DNA of 64,000 nucleotides from Sulfurospirillum oryzae (GTDB taxonomy: Bacteria > Campylobacterota > Campylobacteria > Campylobacterales > Sulfurospirillaceae), in contig NZ_JANZKZ010000001.1 of assembly GCF_025770725.1 (NCBI RefSeq), positions 248,001 to 312,000 on the forward strand. Reading direction: 5' to 3'. This document shows, piece after piece, positions 27,646 to 36,536 of the stretch. The position numbers and the translations under genes were made by a program. Below the pieces are notes generated by a model that was not told where the DNA came from, did not search any database, and was given only the letters and a program-made list of their open reading frames with translations. The stretch's first letter is position 1. Each line of letters begins with the position of its first letter.

Positions 27646-29844
27646 ATGAATTTATTTTCAACACTATTTCATACTTTATTTTCATCAGATAGCACATATA
27701 ATGCACTGTATAGATTTTTTGATGAAAGTAACTCAATCATGTTACTGATTGATCCAGAAAGTGGTGAAATCATCAATGCAAATCATGCGGCATCACACTA
27801 TTATGGTTATGCACTCGATCAACTAGTAGGTATGTCTATCTCTTCGTTTAACATACTTCCACATGAGGAAGTCAAACAAGAACGCCAACGTGCCCTTACG
27901 GAAGAACGCAACTATTTTAATTTCAAACACCGCATTGCCAATGGTGAAATCAGAGATGTTGAAGTTTATTCAACTCCTATCAATCTTGATGATAGAAAAG
28001 TTCTTTTTTCCATTATTCATGATATAACAGAGCGTAAAAAAGCAGAAGCACACCTGCAAGAAGTCAATGAAAATCTTGCTAAACAAGAATTAATCTTTAA
28101 ACAGATCATGGATACATCCAGCGTTGCCATCTTTTTAGTCAACTTACAAGGATTCATTACCCATGCCAATCAACGCATGGCAGAGATGTTCTTGTACCCT
28201 CTTGACGAGCTTATCGGCAAAGAGTATGTTGAACTCATCCATAGTTCTGAAAAAGAGATTGCTCGCCAAAAAATGCTTGCACTTTTAAGCAGTAAAATTC
28301 CCTCAGTAGATCTCGAACGCATCTACTGTCGTTTCGATGGAAGCAATTTTTGGGGTCGCCTTACAGGAAAACGTTTTTATGATACGAAGGGCATAGAGAT
28401 AGGCCTTGTTGGTGTCATCGCCGATATTGACGAAAGTAAATATATTCAGCAATGTGAGCAGCATCATAAACAAATTCTCCAAATGATTGCACTCAAATCA
28501 CCGCTTTACACCATTTTACATGTCATGATAGGAGATATTGAATCTATTCATCATCAACGCGTTGGCTGTAGCATTGTACTTTTTGATGAAACAAATCATA
28601 AACTCATCCTTGGAGCGACCTCAAATGAGCTACAACTTTTAAGCACAACGCTTATTGAAGCATCATCTAACAATGCACTTTTTTTACAAAATTTACTTCA
28701 CCTTCCCAGTAAGCCAACACTCTTTAGTACACTAGCTGAAAACAGATGGTGGAGTGAAAATATCGAATGTCCTCCCTCTCATGATAACGAAAATTGTTGG
28801 GTAAATCCGATTGTCTCTGCATTTGGTAAGCCATTAGGCCTCTTAATTATTTGCTCATTAAAGCACCAAGCGTTGACGCCACGAGAGATTAAATTGGTCG
28901 AAGATGAAGTACAATTTGTTGCGCTTGCCATTGAAAAAAGTCAAAGTGATGCTAAAGTACAACTGGCTGCTAATGTTTTTACGCACGCTAAAGAGGGAAT
29001 TATTATCACCGATCCGCATGGAACAATTATTGAAGCCAATGAGGCATTTATCCGTACCACAGGGTTTAACCTTGAAGAGATCATCGGACACAATCCACGC
29101 ATCTTAAAATCAGGGCGACAAGAGACATCATTTTATACCCACATGTGGCAAAGTATTCTCACACAAGGAAATTGGCAAGGAGAGATTTGGAATCGCCGCA
29201 AAGACGGTAGTATCTATGCAGAAATGGTGAACATTAGTGCGATTAAAGATAGTGAAGGAGAGATTCAACATTTTGTCGCACTTTTTACAGACATCACAAC
29301 CATTAAAGAGCATGAAAAAAAACTAGAACACATGGCACACCACGATGCGCTTACCTCTCTTCCAAACCGTGTATTGCTATGGGATAGGATTCATCAAGCG
29401 ATTGCAGAAGCACAACGTTATAACACCTATCTTGCCTTACTTTACATTGATCTTGATGGCTTTAAAGAGATTAATGACACGTATGGTCACAGTATTGGCG
29501 ATGAGCTTTTGATTACCATTTCTCAGCGTATTAGCGCATTGTTACGCAAAAATGAAACGATTGCACGCCTAGGTGGGGATGAATTTGTTGCACTGCTAAC
29601 CGATTTAAAGAAACCCGAAGAGTGCATTTCAATTCTTGAGCGAATTTTAGAAGCCATGAGAGAAGTTATTGTGATTCATGGCATTGATTTGTATGTTTCA
29701 GCGAGCATTGGCGTGAGTTTTTATCCTAAAGACACTATCGATGCAGAAAAGCTTGTCTTACATGCAGACAAAGCTATGTATCGTGCCAAGCAATCAGGAA
29801 AAAATCGTTATCAGTTCTTTAACATGCAAGAAGATTTATCTTAG
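27646..29844 (+). CDS. PAS-PAS-GAF-PAS-GGDEF diguanylate cyclase
   Basis: A 732-residue cytosolic sensor without membrane segments. Order: PAS (about 25-130, ESGEIINANHAASHYYGYAL), PAS (about 145-265, GFITHANQRMAEMFLYPLDE), GAF-like (about 285-430), PAS (about 440-550, IIEANEAFIRTTGFNLEEII) with PAC, then GGDEF (about 560-730, HDALTSLPNR, DLDGFKEINDTYGH, RLGGDEF). The active site is intact. At the inhibitory RxxD position it reads RKNE. There is no EAL domain, so it should only make cyclic di-GMP. Its last 4 bases overlap recR on the other strand. Confidence 0.93.
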   Translation: MNLFSTLFHTLFSSDSTYNALYRFFDESNSIMLLIDPESGEIINANHAASHYYGYALDQLVGMSISSFNILPHEEVKQERQRALTEERNYFNFKHRIANGEIRDVEVYSTPINLDDRKVLFSIIHDITERKKAEAHLQEVNENLAKQELIFKQIMDTSSVAIFLVNLQGFITHANQRMAEMFLYPLDELIGKEYVELIHSSEKEIARQKMLALLSSKIPSVDLERIYCRFDGSNFWGRLTGKRFYDTKGIEIGLVGVIADIDESKYIQQCEQHHKQILQMIALKSPLYTILHVMIGDIESIHHQRVGCSIVLFDETNHKLILGATSNELQLLSTTLIEASSNNALFLQNLLHLPSKPTLFSTLAENRWWSENIECPPSHDNENCWVNPIVSAFGKPLGLLIICSLKHQALTPREIKLVEDEVQFVALAIEKSQSDAKVQLAANVFTHAKEGIIITDPHGTIIEANEAFIRTTGFNLEEIIGHNPRILKSGRQETSFYTHMWQSILTQGNWQGEIWNRRKDGSIYAEMVNISAIKDSEGEIQHFVALFTDITTIKEHEKKLEHMAHHDALTSLPNRVLLWDRIHQAIAEAQRYNTYLALLYIDLDGFKEINDTYGHSIGDELLITISQRISALLRKNETIARLGGDEFVALLTDLKKPEECISILERILEAMREVIVIHGIDLYVSASIGVSFYPKDTIDAEKLVLHADKAMYRAKQSGKNRYQFFNMQEDLS

Positions 29845-30410
29845 ATTTTTGTACGTGATTCGAGTGCTTTGGACAAAGAGAGCATATCGACATTTTCAAG
29901 ATGAACCCCTGTTGGAACTCCTTGCGCAATCTTCGTAAAATGTAGCGTATGATTTTTGAGCTTATCTTCAATAAATAAAATCAAAGCATCATTGGCTAAA
30001 GAAGGCGTCAATGCAAAGATCATCTCGCGAGTGCCATCTTTGACCATCTCTTCAAGCTTACTCAGCGTCTCTTCTTCCAAATTCCCTAGGACAAAATAAC
30101 GCCCATCAAAGAGCTTATGCTCTTCAAGAACAAAAATATCTTTAGCACTCTCAACGATGCAGAGCTTTTGCACATCACGCCTTTCATCAAGGCAAATATC
30201 GCAAATTTCATGCTCACTCAAAGCCCCACAACGCTCGCACTTACGAATACTCTTAATCGCACTCTCAATAGCATTGGAGAGTTTCATCGCAGAAAATGTG
30301 TCATTTAAAACAAGATGATATGCAAACCTTACAGCGGACTTTCGTCCAACCGTAGGAAGTTTTTCAAACGCATCGACCAACTTGTTAAACTTCTCCAATC
30401 CTCGCATCAT
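29841..30410 (-). CDS. recR: Recombination protein RecR
   Basis: RecFOR mediator subunit that helps load RecA at gaps. The 189 residues contain the N-terminal helix-hairpin-helix (KLPTVGRKSAVRFAYHLV), a four-Cys zinc motif CERCGALSEHEICDIC and a Toprim domain (KLCIVESAKDIFVLEEH). It overlaps the ArsS-like kinase stop as ATGA, an unusual but probably cotranscribed arrangement, and converges with the upstream cyclase with a 4-base overlap. Confidence 0.96.
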   Translation of the reverse strand: MMRGLEKFNKLVDAFEKLPTVGRKSAVRFAYHLVLNDTFSAMKLSNAIESAIKSIRKCERCGALSEHEICDICLDERRDVQKLCIVESAKDIFVLEEHKLFDGRYFVLGNLEEETLSKLEEMVKDGTREMIFALTPSLANDALILFIEDKLKNHTLHFTKIAQGVPTGVHLENVDMLSLSKALESRTKI

Positions 30411-31654
30411 GCTACGCTTCCTCTTGAAAAATCAATGCTAAACTGATGGAACCCTGCTTCATAGCTGTAACTGACCTCCAAGCCATGTTGAGTAACAATA
30501 TTTTGAACAATGTAAAGACCAAGACCAAGTCCACTACCACAAGCTTTTGAGCCTGAAACGAACGGTCTAAAATACTCATCAATTGCCATTTTAAGAGCTT
30601 CTCCCTCATTGGCAATAATCAATTTCTGCTCACTATTTTTCACAAAAACACGGTGATTGAGGCTATGCTTCATCGCATTGTCCATCAAGTTTTTAATCGC
30701 CAACGCCATAAGATCAAAATCAACAGTGACTTTAAAATCAAAATCGCCTTCAACCTTCACTTGCTCTTCTCGTTTTTTATCATCAAGCATCAACAGATCA
30801 ATGGCTTGATCGATGACATGCAAAAGCGAATATTCTTTCATATTGAGTTCATAGCGTTGTGATGTCAGCTGCTCTATTTTGGAAAACTCGGCAATTAACA
30901 GATCAAGCCTTCCAAAAACACCGACTAAACGTTTTTTAGCCGTATCATCTTCTAACATTTCCGCCACAATCCGCCCTTTACCAATAGGCGTTTTAAGCTC
31001 GTGCATAATCGTACGTAGAAACAACTGCCTTGAATGAATCAGGTCGCGTATCTTTTTAACCGCACGATCAAATTCATTGGCAACTTCACCAATTTCGTCA
31101 TTGTGCTCACTCGCACACTCTATACTTAAATCACCACTGGCAAATTTGCGTATTTGTGCGCTAAGTGACTTGAGAGGTGCAATACTTTTATAAATAGAAA
31201 CATACATGTAAAGCAAAATCAAAAGGGCTATCACAAAAACAACCCACAAACTCTCATTAAAGTTTTTGTAGTCCTGACTCTCTAAAAGAACGCTTGACTC
31301 GAAGTTATCGATAAAAAGATAATAACGATCATTGTAAATGATGGAGGAAAAACGACTGATAGGAGAGAGCTTTTGAAAAATAATAACACCACGCTCCAAA
31401 ACCGAATCACGCAGATATTTACTCGAAACCTTTTTGAGCCCAAAGTTGTTAAAATACTCTTCGATATCTCCTGGTTGAACGTTATTGCGGTACATGACAA
31501 GAAGATAATTCACCGATTGAAGCTGACGTTGCTTCATGTTTTCAAGATTTTTATCGCTTTGATGCTCCAAAAGCAGTGCAAAAAACATCGCCAGTAAAAA
31601 AAGCGAAAGAAAAAAAACCGCGCTAATTTTGTTAAGAATTGAGTTTTTAATCAT
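30407..31654 (-). CDS. ArsS-like sensor histidine kinase
   Basis: A 415-residue membrane kinase. Two membrane segments (about 10-28 and 135-155) enclose a periplasmic sensor of about 105 residues. HAMP follows (SIAPLKSLSAQIRKFASGDL), then the H-box IMHELKTPIGKGRIVAEMLE and ATPase motifs NLMDNAMKHS and GLGLGLYIVQNI. The H-box and overall layout resemble Helicobacter/Campylobacter ArsS, an acid-responsive kinase; the signal here is unknown. It overlaps the regulator gene by 4 bases. A two-mismatch palindrome occurs at 31201-31212. Confidence 0.88.
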   Translation of the reverse strand: MIKNSILNKISAVFFLSLFLLAMFFALLLEHQSDKNLENMKQRQLQSVNYLLVMYRNNVQPGDIEEYFNNFGLKKVSSKYLRDSVLERGVIIFQKLSPISRFSSIIYNDRYYLFIDNFESSVLLESQDYKNFNESLWVVFVIALLILLYMYVSIYKSIAPLKSLSAQIRKFASGDLSIECASEHNDEIGEVANEFDRAVKKIRDLIHSRQLFLRTIMHELKTPIGKGRIVAEMLEDDTAKKRLVGVFGRLDLLIAEFSKIEQLTSQRYELNMKEYSLLHVIDQAIDLLMLDDKKREEQVKVEGDFDFKVTVDFDLMALAIKNLMDNAMKHSLNHRVFVKNSEQKLIIANEGEALKMAIDEYFRPFVSGSKACGSGLGLGLYIVQNIVTQHGLEVSYSYEAGFHQFSIDFSRGSVA

Positions 31655-32322
31655 CCGACAAGCTTATATCCGATCCCTCGAACAGAGTGGATGTATTCGG
31701 GATTTTTAGAATCATCATTGATCTTAGCACGTAACCTTCCAACAATGACATCTAAACTTTTAGAGCCTTTATCTTTGAGCGATTTGCAGTTATAGACCAA
31801 TTGCTCTCTGGAAATTGAAAAGCCATTTTGACGAATCATATACGAAAGTATCTCATACTCAGCAGGTGTCAGACTTAACACTTCACCCTTAAAAGAGATC
31901 TCATGGCGCTTCTCATCGACAGCAAAAACACTCACACCATGTTGCTCTTCGGGTGCCGAACTTTTTTTATAACGGCGAATCAAGCTCTGAATACGTGCGT
32001 ACATCTCTTTAGGATCATACGGCTTTGGCAAATAGTCATCTGCTCCAATTTGAAGCCCAATGACTTTATCGCTAATATCGCTGCGCGCCGAAGAGATGAT
32101 AATTGGAATGTCATATTTTGCGACAACCTCTTTGCACACTTCAAGCCCATCCATACCGGGCAATGTAAGGTCTAAAATCAAAAGATCATACTTTTTAACA
32201 CCCGCACTAAGCCCCAAATAAGGGTCTTCATAATTGGTAATTTTGATATTGTATTTGGCGAGGTATTCACTTAATATTTCGGCAAACTCGGCATCATCTT
32301 CTATCATTAAGACATTAATCAT
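31651..32322 (-). CDS. ArsR-like OmpR-family response regulator
   Basis: A 223-residue regulator: receiver with acidic pocket IEDDAEF, phosphoacceptor in LLILDLTLPGMDG and lysine in YLPKPYDP, then a winged-helix output domain (SLTPAEYEILSYMIRQNGFS; DVIVGRLRAKINDD; VRGIGYKL). Resembles Helicobacter ArsR, the two-component regulator, not the arsenic repressor. A good -10 box lies 55 bases upstream (32377-32382). The phased GTTAA boxes before the adjacent Spy-like gene are a plausible target. Confidence 0.9.
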   Translation of the reverse strand: MINVLMIEDDAEFAEILSEYLAKYNIKITNYEDPYLGLSAGVKKYDLLILDLTLPGMDGLEVCKEVVAKYDIPIIISSARSDISDKVIGLQIGADDYLPKPYDPKEMYARIQSLIRRYKKSSAPEEQHGVSVFAVDEKRHEISFKGEVLSLTPAEYEILSYMIRQNGFSISREQLVYNCKSLKDKGSKSLDVIVGRLRAKINDDSKNPEYIHSVRGIGYKLVG

Positions 32323-32376
32323 TCCATGACCTTTGCTGCTTTTAGTTATTGCAAAATTTAGTTTTACAAGAACTCT

Positions 32377-32382
32377 ATTATA
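32377..32382 (-). promoter_or_regulatory. -10 box of the ArsRS-like operon
   Basis: TATAAT on the minus strand, 55 bases before the regulator ATG, in an AT-rich leader; AAAGGT lies before the ATG. It drives the regulator, kinase and probably recR, which are joined by 4-base overlaps. Confidence 0.55.
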
Positions 32383-32401
32383 CTAAATTTGAGAGGGTTT
32401 T

Positions 32402-32429
32402 AAAAAAAGAAGACCTCCGAAGAGGTCTT
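32402..32429 (-). terminator. Intrinsic terminator of the Spy-like gene
   Basis: On the minus strand AAGACCTC, loop TTCG, then GAGGTCTT followed by CTTTTTTT: a perfect 8-bp stem with a very stable UUCG tetraloop and a T-tract, 22 bases after the Spy-like stop. A textbook Rho-independent terminator that separates it from the ArsRS-like operon. Confidence 0.92.
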
Positions 32430-32450
32430 AAGGGGTAAATTTTGAACTTT

Positions 32451-32945
32451 TTATTTACTTGCAGGGGTAGTAGCAGGTGTTACAGGAGCTGGTTTTTGTG
32501 GTTTTTGAGCCATCAGTGTTTTAAGTTCAGCACGTTGCTCTTTCGTTAAAAGGTTGAACACTTTTTCCATGTGATCCGCTTGAAGCGTTACCATTTTTTC
32601 ATGCATTTCATTGTGCATTTTAATAAATGCTTTTTTATCAAAGCTTTCACCGCTCATCAAATCTTGCATTTTTGTCATCATCTTTGGATCACGAAGCTTG
32701 GTCATTTCTAACTTCATTTCACTTTGCAAAACAGCTAATTTATGGCGTTGATCATCAGTAAGATTGAGTTGCTGAAGCATACCCATACCACCTTTACCGC
32801 CATGCATCATCATACTACCTTGTCCCATACCTTGCATCATTCCCATATCAGATTGCATGCCTTGACAGTTACCACCACCATAAGCGAAAGCTCCTGTCGT
32901 TCCTAGGGCAACTAGAGTTGCTAGCGTTAAGATTGTCTTTTTCAT
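32451..32945 (-). CDS. Spy/CpxP-like periplasmic protein
   Basis: A 164-residue secreted protein: signal peptide MKKTILTLATLVALGTTGAF ending in AYG, then a Met/Gly/His-rich stretch (about 25-55, MQSDMGMMQGMGQG) that could bind copper or similar metals, then two LTxxQ-like motifs (LNLTDDQRHKL and LLTKEQRAEL) of the Spy/CpxP chaperone family, and a Pro-rich tail. AAGGAG precedes the ATG. It is transcribed toward the ArsRS-like pair, and four phased GTTAA boxes lie upstream, suggesting control like CpxR-cpxP. Confidence 0.85.
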   Translation of the reverse strand: MKKTILTLATLVALGTTGAFAYGGGNCQGMQSDMGMMQGMGQGSMMMHGGKGGMGMLQQLNLTDDQRHKLAVLQSEMKLEMTKLRDPKMMTKMQDLMSGESFDKKAFIKMHNEMHEKMVTLQADHMEKVFNLLTKEQRAELKTLMAQKPQKPAPVTPATTPASK

Positions 32946-32991
32946 TGTGTACTCCTTAAAAGTTTTATGATGAAATCTTACAAGAGCGCTA

Positions 32992-33028
32992 TTAACAAGC
33001 TTTTAACGGTTTGTTAACAGACCTTAAC
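32992..33028 (-). promoter_or_regulatory. Four helically phased GTTAA boxes
   Basis: Read on the minus strand, GTTAA occurs at 33028-33024, 33018-33014, 33007-33003 and 32996-32992, i.e. with 10-, 11- and 11-base periods. They lie 47-83 bases before the Spy-like ATG, with a -10-like TAAGAT at 32980-32975, so the last boxes cover the -35 zone. OmpR-family regulators bind such direct repeats (compare the CpxR box GTAAA-N5-GTAAA). The dnaJ gene is divergent from the same gap. Confidence 0.6.
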
Positions 33029-33096
33029 AACCAAAATTTAAACTACTTTTTGATAAAATCTTGATCTTCAAAATCTTACATGTAAAGAGAACAATA

Positions 33097-34230
33097 GTGG
33101 ATCTAGAATATTATGAAGTATTAGAAATTACCAGAAATGCAGACGCTACAGAGATTAAAAAAGCGTATCGAAAATTGGCACTTCAGTACCATCCCGATCG
33201 CAATCAAGGCGACAAAGAAGCTGAAGAAAAATTCAAAGCCATCAATGAAGCTTATCAAGTTTTAAGTGATGAACAAAAACGCTCTACTTACGATCGTTAT
33301 GGTAAATCTGGACTTGACTCTCAGGGCTTTAGCCACTTCTCCGATATGCGCTACGAAGACATCATGGGTGATCTTGGCTCCATTTTTGAGTCAGTTTTTG
33401 GTGGAGGATTTAGCAGTGGTGGTTTTGGCGGAGGCGGATCAAAACAAAATCGCAAATACAACTTGGATCTTGAAGCTGAAGTCACTTTAGCATTTAATGA
33501 AGCTATTTTTGGAACCAAAAAAGAGGTGAGCTTTTCCTACAAAAAACCTTGTGACACTTGCGATGGCACTGGAAGCAAGGACAAATCAAAAGCGACATGT
33601 AAAGAGTGTAAAGGCAAAGGTCAAGTCTTTTACCGACAAGGCTTTATGACCTTTTCGCAAACGTGTCCTGAGTGTAATGGCAAAGGCAGTGTCGTAACGA
33701 ACCCTTGCCCAAGTTGTAATGCCAAAGGCTTTTCACAAGTGGACGATAAAGTCACTATCGACATTCCAGAAGGCATCGACAACAACAATCGCATCCGTGT
33801 TGCAGGTCGTGGTAACATCGATGAACGAGGTACTAGAGGTGATCTTTACATCTTGGTACATGTCAAAGAAGATGAGCATTTTGTACGCCATAACGATGAT
33901 ATTTACATTGAAGTACCTGTATTTTTTACGCAAGTAGCACTCGGTGAAACCATCAAAATCCCAACGATTCGTGGTGAAACAGAGCTTGAGCTACCTTTAG
34001 GGGCAAAAGACAAACAACAGTTTATCTTCAAAAAAGAGGGTGTTAAGAACGTTCATACTCATCAATTGGGTGGTATGATCGCTCAGATTTCAATCCGCTA
34101 CCCTAAAAAACTCACCAAAGAGCAAAAAGAATTGCTTACAAAACTGCAAGAAGAATTTGGTGTTGAAACCAAACACAAAGACGAGAAATACGAAGGCGTC
34201 TTTGATAAAATCAAAAGCTGGTTTAACTAA
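33097..34230 (+). CDS. dnaJ: Chaperone DnaJ
   Basis: Hsp40 co-chaperone of DnaK. The GTG at 33097 gives 377 residues starting [20 protein letters not shown]; the J-domain HPD is in LQYHPDRN. A Gly/Phe region (about 80-115) and four zinc repeats follow ([32 protein letters not shown]), then the C-terminal substrate domain. An ATG at 33061 would add 12 non-homologous residues. The near palindrome CTTACATGTAAA (33075-33086) runs into the purine-rich ribosome site. A -10-like TAAAAT lies at 33054-33059. No dnaK or grpE nearby. Confidence 0.97.
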   Translation: MDLEYYEVLEITRNADATEIKKAYRKLALQYHPDRNQGDKEAEEKFKAINEAYQVLSDEQKRSTYDRYGKSGLDSQGFSHFSDMRYEDIMGDLGSIFESVFGGGFSSGGFGGGGSKQNRKYNLDLEAEVTLAFNEAIFGTKKEVSFSYKKPCDTCDGTGSKDKSKATCKECKGKGQVFYRQGFMTFSQTCPECNGKGSVVTNPCPSCNAKGFSQVDDKVTIDIPEGIDNNNRIRVAGRGNIDERGTRGDLYILVHVKEDEHFVRHNDDIYIEVPVFFTQVALGETIKIPTIRGETELELPLGAKDKQQFIFKKEGVKNVHTHQLGGMIAQISIRYPKKLTKEQKELLTKLQEEFGVETKHKDEKYEGVFDKIKSWFN

Positions 34231-34233
34231 ACC

Positions 34234-34848
34234 ATGTCATCTTTCATAGAGTATCAAGGCGAAACGCTTTGCTACTCTATCATTACCAATCGCCGTCTTA
34301 AAAATATCTACATTCAAATTCACCCAACAAAAGGTGTCATCGTCAAAGCACCCTCCTCTTCTAAGGAGTACATTCACGCTTTGGTTGAGCAAAAAGCAGC
34401 TTGGATTTTTACGAAAGTAAAAGCTGCAAAAGAGCGCACAACGCTGCCTTCGCTCTTTGAAGACGAGGGGAAAGTACTCTATTTGGGTGAGCCAATACTT
34501 TTACATGTAAACCAAACACCTGAAGAATTTTATAGAGCAAAGACAATCCCTTTAGTAACACGATTGGTTGAAGAGTGGAGTTTTTTGATGGGTGTTAAAC
34601 CCACGAAAATTAGCTTTCGTAAAGCCAAAAAGCGTTGGGGAAGTTGTAGCCATACCAATGAACTCAGTTTCAACCTCAGCCTTGCACAACTGCCTTTAGA
34701 GTGTATCATCTACATCGTTATCCATGAGCTTTCGCACATTGAGCATAAACATCATCAAAAAGCATTTTGGCATTGTGTCAATGAATTTATGCCTGAGTAT
34801 AAAACATGTGAGAAAATTCTTAAAAACTATTCGCCAACACTTTCTTGA
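34234..34848 (+). CDS. YgjP/SprT-like zinc metallopeptidase
   Basis: A 204-residue soluble protein of the YgjP (DUF45) family. Its C-terminal half carries KAKKRWGSCSHTNELSFNLS and the gluzincin-like motif HELSHIEHKHHQKAFW, with two histidines and the catalytic glutamate, and a third histidine five residues later. The substrate is unknown; hydrolase activity is inferred from the motif. It starts 3 bases after dnaJ. An exact palindrome (34500-34511) is read as Leu-His-Val-Asn. The 3' end overlaps the XRE gene on the other strand by 22 bases. Confidence 0.88.
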   Translation: MSSFIEYQGETLCYSIITNRRLKNIYIQIHPTKGVIVKAPSSSKEYIHALVEQKAAWIFTKVKAAKERTTLPSLFEDEGKVLYLGEPILLHVNQTPEEFYRAKTIPLVTRLVEEWSFLMGVKPTKISFRKAKKRWGSCSHTNELSFNLSLAQLPLECIIYIVIHELSHIEHKHHQKAFWHCVNEFMPEYKTCEKILKNYSPTLS

Positions 34849-35093
34849 AAAAAATCTGCTATATCACACTCTAAAATATAGGCTATCTTGAAAAGATGCT
34901 CAAGGTTAAAGTGTTGCCTTTTGTGATAAATTTCAGCTTGGGAGATAAGACCAACCGATTTATACCCTAAAGCTTGAGAAAGAGCTAACTGTGAATAACC
35001 TTTGCGTTCACGTAGTTTTTTAACATTTTTTCCAACTGTGTAATGAAATTTTTCTATAAAAGAATGATCTATCGTAGTCTCTACTGTTTTCAA
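34827..35093 (-). CDS. XRE-family small DNA-binding regulator
   Basis: An 88-residue protein that is essentially one helix-turn-helix (about 18-80): VGKNVKKLRERKGYSQLALS, QALGYKS, ISQAEIYHKRQHFNLEHLFK. No sensor domain. It is divergent from the outer-membrane barrel gene across about 258 bases that contain a tandem 9-base repeat (35196-35216), and its end overlaps the metallopeptidase gene by 22 bases. It may control itself or the barrel gene; no sequence evidence decides. Confidence 0.8.
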   Translation of the reverse strand: MKTVETTIDHSFIEKFHYTVGKNVKKLRERKGYSQLALSQALGYKSVGLISQAEIYHKRQHFNLEHLFKIAYILECDIADFFQESVGE

Positions 35094-35195
35094 AGCTATC
35101 CTTCATCATACGAATTTACTTTAACCAATCCAAGCTAGCACTTTGCCTACTTTACCGTTTAGATTAAATTCTAATGTAAATTTTATCGTGTTCGT

Positions 35196-35216
35196 GTCAC
35201 AGAACGCGTCACAGAA
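35196..35216. repeat. Tandem 9-bp direct repeat, possible operator
   Basis: GTCACAGAA occurs at 35196-35204 and 35208-35216, a 12-base period, in otherwise AT-rich DNA between the XRE gene and the barrel gene. The first copy is also framed by GTTC/GAAC. It is markedly richer in G+C than its surroundings. A regulator binding site is plausible. The rest of this 258-base gap is AT-rich with no clear promoter. Confidence 0.4.
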
Positions 35217-35351
35217 TTCATTTTTTTTCATAATTTTCATGATTTTTGCATATATTTTTTAATTTACATCATCCCATAGTAATAACTATTTGAATTAAAT
35301 TCACCAATCTGCTTTAATTGCATGTTTATATATTTAAAAGGAGTTTTTCTT

Positions 35352-35945
35352 ATGAAAAAAAGTTTGATCGTAGCATCATTGCTGTGTGTAAGTTTAACGA
35401 GTGCCATTGCTGCAGAAGCTAACAATAGCTGGTTTGTAGGTGGTGAGTTTGGTGGAATGAATATGAAATACAAAACAGCTGGCAGCTACAATGGTGATGC
35501 GTGGGATTATTCTGATAGCATTAATTCAACCTATGAAGCAATTAAAATAGGTAAGTATTTTGATTATGGAAGAATTTATGGTGCCGTAATGCGTCAAAAT
35601 CAAAAAGACTATTTTTCTTCATGGAGCCTTGGACTTGGTTATGACTACCTCTTTAAGAACAGCTCTTCATTCAGCCCTTTTATTGGTGTTAATGCCCTCT
35701 ATACTAAAGGTAAAGATCATTACAGTAGTGCAATTGATAACGATTTGGATAGCCCAAAAGGATTTAGTTATGGTGCCGAAGCGGGTGTGATTTATGCGGT
35801 TACAAGCCATGTTGATCTTGAAATTGGAGCACGCTATATGGATAGTAGCAATGTTGACGACTCAGCAGTCAATGGAGCTAATCATGGTACATTTGATGGT
35901 AAAACAACACTTCAATATTATTTTGGTGTAAACTATAAATTCTAA
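35352..35945 (+). CDS. Outer-membrane beta-barrel protein
   Basis: A 197-residue secreted protein: signal peptide MKKSLIVASLLCVSLTSAIA cleaved before AEANN, then alternating hydrophobic strands (SWFVGGEFGGMNMKY, GAVMRQNQKDYF, HVDLEIGARYMD) ending in FGVNYKF, the aromatic C terminus of barrels. It is of the small 8-strand opacity/OmpW-like type. The ATG at 35352 is chosen because AAAAGGAG lies upstream; the ATG at 35322 would prepend ten residues. Substrate or function unknown. Confidence 0.82.
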   Translation: MKKSLIVASLLCVSLTSAIAAEANNSWFVGGEFGGMNMKYKTAGSYNGDAWDYSDSINSTYEAIKIGKYFDYGRIYGAVMRQNQKDYFSSWSLGLGYDYLFKNSSSFSPFIGVNALYTKGKDHYSSAIDNDLDSPKGFSYGAEAGVIYAVTSHVDLEIGARYMDSSNVDDSAVNGANHGTFDGKTTLQYYFGVNYKF

Positions 35946-35957
35946 AAATTATTCAAT

Positions 35958-35988
35958 CTTGTCTTTAACAACCACTGTTAAAGACAAG
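35958..35988. terminator. Bidirectional hairpin between barrel gene and mntP
   Basis: A 13-bp perfect stem (left arm CTTGTCTTTAACA, 35958-35970), 5-base loop, right arm 35976-35988, lying between two converging genes (stops at 35945 and 35997). T-tracts are poor on both sides, but position and stem strength suit a two-way terminator. Confidence 0.7.
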
Positions 35989-35996
35989 ACTCTCTC

Positions 35997-36536
35997 CTAA
36001 AAAAACAAAATTCTAAATCCTATTGCTACTAAAACAACGCCACCAAAAATTTCTGCTTTGCTCTCTAACCATGTTCCAGTCAATTTTCCAACATAAACAC
36101 CGATAAAACTGATGATAAATGTTGTCAAGCCGATGATACCACAGGCGAGCAAAGGATTAAGCGGTAAAAGCATCAAACTAAAGCCTGCCGCCATGGCATC
36201 AATGCTTGTAGCAATAGCAAGGGTAAGCATGATCTTATTGGTAATCTTCGCTATTTCCTCTTCAACGCCCTCATTGACCCCTTCATAAATCATCTTCGCC
36301 CCAATAAGAAGCAGAAGTCCAAAAGCAATATACGATGCATAACTGCTCACAAATCCAAGCACGCCTTTTCCACCCAAATAACCAATAAGTGGCATTATGG
36401 CTTGAAACACGCCAAAGAAAAGCCCTGCTTTAAGCGCAAGCGATCTATACTCACTGTTCTGCTTAGCGCCAAGACCAATGGAAACCGCAAAAGCATCCAT
36501 GCTCAACGCAAATGCCAATAGCAATACTTCTATCAT
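35997..36536 (-). CDS. mntP: Manganese efflux pump MntP
   Basis: A six-helix inner-membrane exporter of 179 residues with two half-repeats: [20 protein letters not shown] and [20 protein letters not shown], each with the conserved Asp in a helix. I place the start at 36536, where ATGA overlaps the polA stop; an ATG at 36551 would add five residues. It protects against manganese excess. No yybP-ykoY riboswitch is visible, and the position inside polA's message suggests constitutive expression. Confidence 0.93.
   Translation of the reverse strand: MIEVLLLAFALSMDAFAVSIGLGAKQNSEYRSLALKAGLFFGVFQAIMPLIGYLGGKGVLGFVSSYASYIAFGLLLLIGAKMIYEGVNEGVEEEIAKITNKIMLTLAIATSIDAMAAGFSLMLLPLNPLLACGIIGLTTFIISFIGVYVGKLTGTWLESKAEIFGGVVLVAIGFRILFF

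Noticed and set aside
34500-34511. TTTACATGTAAA as a transcription-factor operator
   Set aside because: Most exact copies lie deep inside coding regions of unrelated housekeeping genes, and the intergenic ones are as often after genes as before them.
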